From Mytilinidion resinicola (lineage: Eukaryota > Ascomycota > Dothideomycetes > Mytilinidiales > Mytilinidiaceae), in contig NW_022985452.1 in assembly GCF_010093595.1 (NCBI RefSeq), forward strand, positions 551,656 through 615,655: 64,000 nt of DNA, written 5' to 3'. Both the position numbers and the translations under genes were made by a program. The notes beneath the pieces were generated by a model, which saw nothing but the letters and a program-made list of their open reading frames with translations, was not told the DNA's origin and did no database searches. Shown piece by piece: positions 55,833 to 64,000 of the stretch (positions within the stretch are counted from its first letter, which is position 1; every line of letters starts with the position of its first letter).

Positions 55833-56606
55833 GCCGGTGTCAGGGGCTCCCCATCGAAAATCTCGAGGCGTGCAGCAGATGATAACCCCGTCAGGTTCTA
55901 GATCAGGTAGACATCGATTACCGCGAGTATTATGGAAGGCGCCGCCGCTGTGAGGGGTTCTCCAGGTATAGTCCATAGAGATAGAAAAGACGTGAAGGTT
56001 CCTCGAGTTCAAATTGAACAGATGCGGAGTTCGTCTGGGCCTAAGCAGGTAACACCGTCAGGGGCTCTCCCTGAACGACTTCCTAAAGTAGAGAAATGTC
56101 CAGACCCCGCGGCCGTGAATCATGCTAGCATCAAAGCCAGCGGGTATTCTACCGAGTACCGCCATCAAGGACGCTCCACAATGGTTGTCCAGGGACACAA
56201 TCTTGTCAGAGTAGTCCGGCAGCAGACCAGCTTGGTCTCAATACAATCTAATTATATAGCAGATGGCACCGTCAGGGGTGTTACTCATGCAGCTCTGAGA
56301 CATGCAGCATACTTGAACACTCCGTGATTGTGAATTGATTGTGAATGGCATTCACACGATGCCGTTATGATAGGCGCCGTTAGGGGTGCTCTGGGAGGAT
56401 CTCAGCATTGCACATGATGTCAATCAGTTGTAACTGTATATCGGATTGGTGTAGATAACGTCAAACTCAGTGGTAGATAGCGCCATCAGGAGGCCTGCCC
56501 CTGTAGAATGCATGAGCACAAGCAATGTCAATGTTGCGTATCTTCAAACTGACTAGGTCTCGGAACCGTCCACTGATAGTGAAGTTGACGCCGTCAGGGG
56601 TTCTTC
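55833..56606. repeat. Eight cores of GACGCCGTCAGGGG spaced about 107 bp
   Basis: The core (consensus GRCGCCGTCAGGGGYTCTC) starts at 55833, 55944, 56051, 56158, 56265, 56373, 56479 and 56587. Intervals are 111, 107, 107, 107, 108, 106 and 108 bp. Between the cores the sequence is hardly alike, although GATRG often precedes the core. This fits an old tandem array of 107-bp units in which only the core is conserved. A weak match continues on neither side. No reading frame runs through it. Confidence 0.7.
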
Positions 56607-59600
56607 ATGAACAAGATTCAGAAAGACACACGGTTTTAAGTTTCCTCGACAGCATGTTGGCTACATGTAGCTCTACTTTAGCCCACCGAGTTGAACCAGG
56701 ACCTGTAGGAAACAGGACGGTATTAAGGCGTGGATTCCAGTTTCCGAGCTGGTTGCCAGTTTCCGAGCTGGTTGCAGCTGGATGAGAAGGGCTGGTCGAG
56801 ATCTCCTAGGCTATTGAGCTGTACAAATTGCTCAATGTTCTAAGCCAGGAATCGAAATTTGAAACTGTGGCGATGCAAGATCTAGGAGCCTGTTGAAACA
56901 TCAGAAGCGCCTCCGTGCATGCTTTATAGATATCAACTTCGCAAGAGATCACTCTCAATCTAAAGTCAAAGAAGTTTGCTAATGCGGTGGCGTTGAACGT
57001 TCTATTCGGGTAGATCCATAGCTTCGGAATTCGGTGCCGAGGGAATTGCGTCTGTATTCTTCATGATGGTGTTTTGGGGGCAACAGACTCGATTCGAGAA
57101 GCGCAAGCGAGCATACATGCATCCTCACTATGAGAGCTGAAGGTTCTGAATATCCCAGGAGCATTGTTATCCCTCCGGGTCATCTCTGACAGGCCCAAAG
57201 CTGCAAGATATTATGATGCTTTTGATAATGCCACAATGACGTTTAGAAGGCATCGGACTAGTTGTCAGGAACCCAGGACGACTAGAAATCAAGGCCAACT
57301 CATGCTCTGGTGGCGATGGCGGACGGGGAAAGCAGTAGATTCCGCCCCTATTCCTCAAGCAGCTCCGTGACTCCAAATTTTAGAGTGGTGAGCTATGACT
57401 ACTGCGCACCCAGGCAGTATGCCAGAGGCTCTCCCACAGCGACATGAGGGAAGGCGCAGGCACAAGGTAGCTATGTGAGGCGATGGGACGACTCCACGGT
57501 GGGAACTTTTGAGGTTTTGCGCCGCGCCCATCGTCACCTCTTTCCAGCCTCACAAAATCAGCTCTTGCCAAAGCTGCGACCAAGGCGTGTCTGCTATTGG
57601 GGTGCGGCCGCGCTCTATACAGTCCTCTGCTGCTGTCTGAGTCTCTCTGGGGTTCGATAAAAGGCAGGAGGTGATGCCAAAGCCGCGAGAGCAAGGAAGA
57701 GGCCCGCGACTCGTCACTCAAGACCGACATACGTAAGCCTCCAGAGCCTGCGATCTTCATGATAGAAGCTACGCGCTTCACGGTGGTCGGCCGCCGTCTG
57801 AGCTCCTTCAGCGATTTATTAAATCCTGGAGATCATATCGAAGCCGCGAGCTTGTAGCTCGGACGCGCAATAAGAAGCCTAAGCTCAGACTTGGGGTATG
57901 TAGTATGGTCGACAGTGAGGATTAGATGAGCATCTAGGTCCTCATCCACGAGATGCCAGGGCAAGTCCAACAGCATCGCATCATGGCGTGCGTTGCAAGA
58001 TGGCGGCCATTTTCCTCAACGGCCGGCGGAGGAGGCCCACGTCCAAACACCCACCATCAGGTTCCGACGCGGACAAACCCCAACAACCCACCATGTTTGC
58101 TCAAATACCACCTCTCGACAATACAATGTGTTCGTCTTTGCGGAAACATGAGGATCGTCAGATTTCTCGGATAGCGATAAATACTCTCGGTCGCATATCG
58201 AGAGCGGAGCGGCCGTCCACACAGGCATCCCGATCAATATCACCCCGCCAGCATCGCAGCTTCAGCAGCCACCGCAAAGACTGACCTGCGGACGACTTCG
58301 AAGAACAACACCTTGACGTTTCCCTTCCGACTGGACACGCGGGCTGGCGGCGCGCTCTTCACTCAGTGCACCGTGGCTCCAGGAGCCGCAATGGACGGGC
58401 GGGCTGTACGCTGAAACGCCTCCCGAGACGCCTCCAGCGGATAACCATAACCATCTTTCGTCTCTGCGAGAAGGACACAATCGACCACCGACTGCATGAC
58501 GACAAGCCTCTTCGTCGACTATCGGAAGCGGCCAGCTCCTCCATGGACAGGGCTACGCGCATCACCTGACCATCGTCCGACAGCATGAGGTCTTCAGCAG
58601 CCATCCGAAGCTCTGGGCTTGTGGACGGCATCGAAGATAACTTGCCTGGAATGGCACCGATAGGAAGTCGCTTGTATCTTTCCCCGACTGCATATCCGCA
58701 AAGGGCACCGACAGTCGTCATGTCGGACTATATCTGAAGCTCTAAAGCAGTGCAGCGGATTGAGAGCCTTGGGCAATCGCGTCCCCTTGGCACAACCAGG
58801 AGAGTCCCTCCAATATGCAGCGTCCAACCCTTTACATCCTGCTCTGCAGCTCCTCAGTCCGTCTAGGAGGGTTGTACGAGTACTCCCGACGTAGCAGCGC
58901 GCTCAGAGACGAGCTCCAAAGTACGGGTCGAGGCGAATCAATACTATGCGCTTGACTCTCCGACAAGGCTTCCTTCTCTTTGAGGGTCTCCGGCTGTGGG
59001 GCGGATGTCGGCATTTGATCGCACAGTTTGAGCAGCTCTGTAGAGTGTTCGATATCCAAAGCGAAAGTGGCAGAACGCAGGCCTCCTCAGAGAACAAAGT
59101 GCCATCTTTGCAATTCGTATGGAACCGCACGAGAAGAACAACGACTCCTGCGCACTGCATCGACGACGAACGCGAGGGCATATATGAATACCAGTCATTC
59201 GCCAGGCGCCGTGCCGAACACCTTCCAGATCCTGCACGAGTAGGCCACCTCCGCCGCCTATAGCAGCAACCCTCGACGAACATCCCGAGCTAAGCGCCGC
59301 CTTTGAACAAACAACATCGAAGACGGGGACAATGAGGGCGCACCAAAAAGCGACACTTAGGCTCAGGCAGATCTACGACCTGATGGCAGGCCTCCGCGCG
59401 CTCTAGCACAATCGGGATGGGAAGCACATGGCTCCCAACGACGGTGGTCCAAATAGATATTTTCTGAGAAAAGCGACGCCAGAATCTCCTCGCGAGAACA
59501 ACGCGACGCACCCCGCCTGATCGCGATTGGAACACCATGTAAGTTCTGCCCAGAAGTTCTTTTTGCAAGCTGCCACTCTTTCAATGATGAAAAAAAACCC

Positions 59601-60146
59601 TCTGGTAGAACTGAGACCTGCGCGTCATTGACGTGTCTGTCGTGTTGTTAAGGCTTTAGACGCAGTCTCTGAAGCCTTCGACCGTCGTTGGTGATACCAA
59701 GCAAGAAGACCATATTTTGGTTTCTGATTCTTTAAACTCTTCTTTTGGTCTTTCTTTAGCCTTTTGGAAGAACAGTGACTAATGTACGCTATTGTCTCCA
59801 GGTCTCGAAGGCGGAATCGTACTCTGCGCGGCGCAAGTTCCAGAAACTCCCGACTTCTTTACGATGATCTTGTACTCCGAGATCTCCGGATCGTTGACGA
59901 CAACAACCAAAACTCTCTTTCCAATTTGAACCTTCGAGGTCCTCCTTTTTGGATACACCGTTCAATATTATTGGATATATTTCAACTAATACCTGGAACC
60001 GCTTTCTGGACCTCTGAATTTTGGACACACAATTAAGGAACATTCCCGAGGCTTTTGGAACAGCTTCGGCTGACGTGTCAACAGGTAGACCGGCATGCTG
60101 TACAGGTATATGCAGAACAAAGTAGGCTGTCTCTTGATGGACTAGC
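56607..60146. other. No gene recognised
   Basis: Short opposing frames throughout, mostly from GTG/CTG/TTG and without a domain. The density of overlapping short frames on both strands is that of non-coding GC-balanced sequence or of long-decayed genes. A G/A-rich stretch with an A8 run lies at 59588. Confidence 0.4.
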
Positions 60147-60250
60147 TATCTGCTAGCTGGGCTACTCTTGACGGTGTTGTCGAGCGAGCAAGAGCAAAGC
60201 CCGAGCAGTAGTATGCCCGTGTGTCCAGACCTAATGATCCAGTACTGTGT
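60147..60250. repeat. Dispersed copy of the 225-bp repeat unit
   Basis: From GCTGGGCTACTCTTGACGGT to CCAGTACTGTGTGAGCC, the block follows the first 110 bases of the units at 41458 and 41687, with moderate divergence (GGTGTTGTCGAGCGAGCAAG against GGTGTCGAGTGAGCAAG). Confidence 0.7.
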
Positions 60251-63200
60251 GAGCCTATCTCGCCGGCGGGAAAATGCCTGCATCTCTACAGCCATCCACA
60301 TCGAACGATTCTTGCGCGCCTCGCTAAGTCTTGCCAGTTCCCACTATCCGCGCATTCTTACGGAGAACAATCCTACCGCGGCTACTGAGACCCATCGTGG
60401 CTCCTGATGCATATCCGATGACACCGGGCTGTTCGAACATCTTGGAAAACTTCTCCAAAAAAAAATTTGGGCTGAAAAGGCCCTTGTACACTCAAGCATG
60501 ACCCCGGAAAACTGCTCTCGCGGCCTTGCTTAGACTCGAGACATGGTAAGTCCATACATGCATATCCTTTTTCCACTCTAGTATGACGAAAAACAAAGGC
60601 GTGAGACTTGAAAGATCCTCATCAACGGAATTTTCATGGGGACAAAAACCACGAGTTCGATCACTCTACTCTGAGCTTTGGAATCTCTTTTTGGAAAGTC
60701 GTTAAGAAGCGGAACACAGTGCATTCGCTGACATTTGGTGTCGCCTCCTAGCCACAAACGGTAACACAAGTGATTCCTCGGGGTTCCCTTTCGGATATCC
60801 GTTTGGGATCTTGGACCATATCCAAGACCTAGGATCGATACACCGCGTCGCCACAAGTCTGTGCACGTTCGCCTGCCACTTAGGATTCCTCCATAGACTT
60901 CCAAAACTCTAGTGCCTATGTACGCATTTGATGCCGTGCGAATTAGGCCGCTTCTTGGCTTGCTAGGCACGGCGCAGCTAGGCTACTTACTCCTATCGTG
61001 GCGTGGAACGAGCCAAAGTCGAACTGAAGCACTGCTACATTCGTGTGGGTAGGCTCGTTGTCCTAGTACTTATCGAGATGATGGGTAGGTCAAGCCCATG
61101 CCGACGTAAGTGGCTCCCATTCTTCCCATCCTTTTGATTTCCTTCGTGATGATTTCCACGATGGATTGTTTCCTTGGATGATTCCTGGATCTCACCAACA
61201 TGGTTAAGGTCTACCGAGACCAAGGGGGTCGCTGACATTAACCACTGTCTTCGTTATCGCAAAAACCCAACGTGGTTTATATCTGATTTTCGAAAGTTCC
61301 TTTTGGCAGAGACCATTGCAGTTGAAAACAAGGATCAAGTGCTGGCGTTTCATCATCTTCTAGTAAACTCAGATCTTGGTGGTCCAGTTACGCGTCCCAT
61401 CTAAACATCAGGGAGCCCAGCCCAGCATAAGGACCACTTCAGGACTTGCTCCGGTATTCTGGAGCTCAATTTTCCCAGCATTTCCAGACATTAGCCAGGC
61501 TCATTGGACCGTGGTAGGCATCCTGCGCGGTTGCGCATCACTGATTTGCCTCCACTCCGAGGACTGACAGATCCTCAGAAAGGACTAACACCACACAACG
61601 ACTCACTACATTAATGACGACACAGTAAAAGACTTGAGTTCCGACGACGGAAATCTCGAATGAATAGACGAGACGTGGGTTTCGTCAGGTAGCGGCTTTG
61701 AGTATGAAAGAGGTCTGCATTGAGAAGAGATGGACGACGAAAGAAGTTAATTGTGAAACGACTCGGAGAAATTCGAAGTGTAGGCAGACACGCGGCGAGA
61801 ATGGATTCCAGCCTTGACTCGAGGTAAGATATAGGAAAGGGATTTGATGAAGAGATGAAAGTCTGGGTCCACTACCGCGCGATAAAGAGATGGTATAGCC
61901 GAAGGGATGATAAAGCTACCATCGGAAAGAAAAAGAGACGGAGAGTAGGATTCTTAAGAAAATGCGTCGACCGACGGCAAGATTGGAGAACTGGTACTTT
62001 GTGCAGTAGAATACTACAGCATGGCCCAAGAAAGGAGCCTAGTGGAAAGGAGGAAGACTTGTAACGTTCATTGACTAACATGTAACGACAGTTAGGACGA
62101 AAGATCCATGGTCCGAACACTGGAAAGAATCATCATGACAGAAAAGAAACCGACCCACCGAGGCGGAGAAAGAAAGACCTGAAGTGGAGATGCGAAGTTT
62201 GAAACGAGTGGACCGAGATGATGAGGAAAGACATTGACAGACGAAGGAAATTTGGAAAGCGGTGGGCTCGAGTACGTGACAGGTCGAAAAGCTGGATGAG
62301 ACAACTCACGAAAAAACGCAACTTAATTTACCGGCCGAATGATTCTCAATGGCCGAAAGGCAGGATGGCCTACGCATCCTACAGGTTGTGGCCTTTAGCA
62401 GGGTGCTTGACCAATTTGCTCGGGATGGCATTGACGGGCGGTAGCCACGGCCTGAGACCGGGGAACACGGTAATCCGCCTCCTTGCGGGTCGGACCGGGC
62501 GGTCCCCAAGCCGGAGGACCATTACCATATCCCAAAGATATCCAGTTCATGTGCTCTAGGCTCGTTCCTACCCAGACCCAGACGACTTGCAAGATCGCGA
62601 TGAAATGCCACCACCCCGAGAAGATGACTCATGGAGTCCGAGCCCTCGCAACCGTATCAAGGCTATTCGATCTTACTTCAAGGGTGATTTTATGCTACGC
62701 AAGGACCATCTACTACTTAGCGGCCGCGAATTGCTGGTCTTGGGGTTGAGGCTGGAGTGCCAGTGGCAGCTCGGGCAGAGTTCCTTCGACCGGTTCCGTC
62801 GACAAGCTTGAGTTATGGGCCATCGAGGACTTATTGGAGGCTTATGAGGCTAGCCGAGGGAGAGTGTAGTCGATGCATGCAAGGATGGAGGATGGCGGTG
62901 GGGCGTCGGGGGTGTCTGAATGAGGCCGGCGGCCGCCAGCCTTCTCAATCAAGGACGAGCTCCGTCTTCGCCTGCTGGCCATCCGAGAGTGCGCAGCGGT
63001 CGATTTGGGTCTCGTCGAAGCTCTGAGGAGGCTAGTGTTGCTGTCTTGGTGTGTCGTCTTCCGCGGCAGAAGGGGGATGTCTGGAGCAAGTCTTGACCGC
63101 CCTCTGTCCGCACGGGGGCTGCGAAGCATCCAAGAGCTCCCAAAGAGGTTGTCGAGTATGAGGAGGAGGAGGAGGAGGAGGGGAAGAAGAGGAGTGTCGA

Positions 63201-64000
63201 CTAGAAGAGGATGGGTGGCTAGGAGGTGTTGATGTCGAAGGAAGGTGGAGGTCGAAAGAAAGTTGCGATTGCGCCAAGGAGGAGCTGGGGCCGCTCTTCC
63301 CCCATGTCAACAACATCAACACCATGTTCCCGAACATGACACGCTGTCACGGATGTTTGGCCAGCTACGACGACAGCGCGGCAATAGAGTGAATACGAAG
63401 GTCCCACACCCGTCTGCTACCCGGTCAGCCGTGTATTTGAGTCTAAAGAGAGCTCGACTGGCTGCTCTCGCCTCCGCCTCAGCCCCCCGCCCTCAGCGTC
63501 AGATCAGATCCTCACTTGCACGAATGTCTCACACACTTAAGTATTCGGGCTGCATCTCAGTAATCCGACGATCTAGAAGCGCGACTACTTTCTCCTAGCT
63601 ATTCCATATACATGATGGTTTCACTAGCTACTATCCCATCCATAAACACCGCATACCTCCGAAATGGCCGCTTCCGTCGCGCCTGCTACACCCTCTACCT
63701 ATCTACCTGCACAACCCCATGCCGATAGGCCTCCCCACTGACCTCCTTATGCTCTACAAGCTGCCTCCTCACAACATAAGGCGGGGTGAAAATCCAAGGA
63801 GAAACCCCGCATCCAGCTCGCCCTTGGCAATTGAAAGATCTAGGATGATCGATTTGCTAATGACAAATAGCTGGAAATCAAGAAACGGCTTATTCAGACA
63901 TACATGTACGGCGTTTTTCCCAACTAATTCGTCGAGGGAAGCACTAGCCTCGATCGATGTTAGCGGCCAACGGAGGGCTAACAAATCGACGTTTCTCAAG
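60251..64000. other. No gene recognised
   Basis: Frames at 61855-62120, 62587-62811 and 62757-63129 are open on more than one strand and lack starts or domains. One short stretch (62790-62870) reads KLELWAIEDLLEAYEASRGR in one plus frame and may be an exon, but no gene model can be built around it. A GGA-triplet repeat lies at 63161-63182. Confidence 0.35.

Noticed and set aside
55173..56012. 279-codon minus-strand frame with Leu/Arg-rich low complexity
   Set aside because: It mirrors a simple-sequence tract and runs into the 107-bp array; the frame is best explained by composition.
55833..56606. CRISPR-like array
   Set aside because: The cores are about 14-18 bp with 107-bp periods in a fungal genome, with no direct-repeat palindrome and no cas genes.
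1..64000. tRNA or rRNA genes
   Set aside because: I scanned for TTCRANNC-type T-loop sequences with a matching A-box and for conserved rRNA blocks and found no convincing candidate. A covariance-model search would be decisive.

Overview
The window looks like a piece of a filamentous ascomycete genome (Pezizomycotina, possibly a Dothideomycete; the class is an inference). The evidence is short introns with GTAAGT/GTATGT donors and CTAAC/CTGAC branch sites, fungus-type domain families (a patatin-like protein, an APH-like kinase, a probable DUF7770 fragment), and transposons heavily damaged by RIP-style C-to-T/G-to-A change. RIP shows as TpA-rich sequence, Trp and Gln codons turned into stops, and catalytic Gly/Asp codons changed to Arg/Ser/Asn. 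The sequence alternates between AT-rich RIP-damaged blocks (about 4.4-8, 9.5-15.5 and 21.2-38.4 kb) and GC-balanced blocks (about 0-4, 16-20.4 and 39.5-64 kb).

Left part, 1-20.5 kb. The end of a Mutator-like element (MULE) opens the window. It is followed by a small non-autonomous LTR element (1022-2624, 290-bp LTRs, ATAAT target duplication) with an RGG-rich repeat, a small SANT-like gene (2774-3037), a RIP-killed patatin-like phospholipase gene (about 4464-7600), a truncated J-domain gene, and a MULE with an 8-bp target duplication (9490-12354). A gag relic, an APH-kinase pseudogene, a DUF7770-like fragment and the start of a pogo/Fot1-type transposase follow, up to an assembly gap (20473-21232).

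Middle, 21-39.5 kb. This is a nested transposon graveyard. A 7,670-bp Ty3/Gypsy chromovirus (22163-29832, 531-bp LTRs, CTAGG duplication) lies inside a pogo/Fot1-like element. A second pogo element (34423-36265) lies inside another MULE (32308-37176) at a TA site, confirmed by the empty site in the first MULE. A 903-bp MULE deletion derivative closes the block.

Right part, 39.5-64 kb. Most of this has no gene I can support. The exception is 42.4-51.5 kb, which holds three undamaged, related genes (42460-44340 and 45154-46601 on +, 50463-51413 on -). They share a two-part repeat unit I do not recognise: an 'A' module ending in G-(I/L/G)-G-(H/R/Y)-Y and a 'B' module with HPF, PHL and a (D/K/G)E(I/M) position. 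The first protein carries the pair twice. This small unrecognised family is the best candidate for new biology here. A small two-exon Cys-rich gene follows at 52151-52494. At 55.83-56.61 kb an approximately 14-nt core recurs eight times, almost exactly every 107 bp, in otherwise diverged sequence. I found no rRNA, tRNA or CRISPR array.
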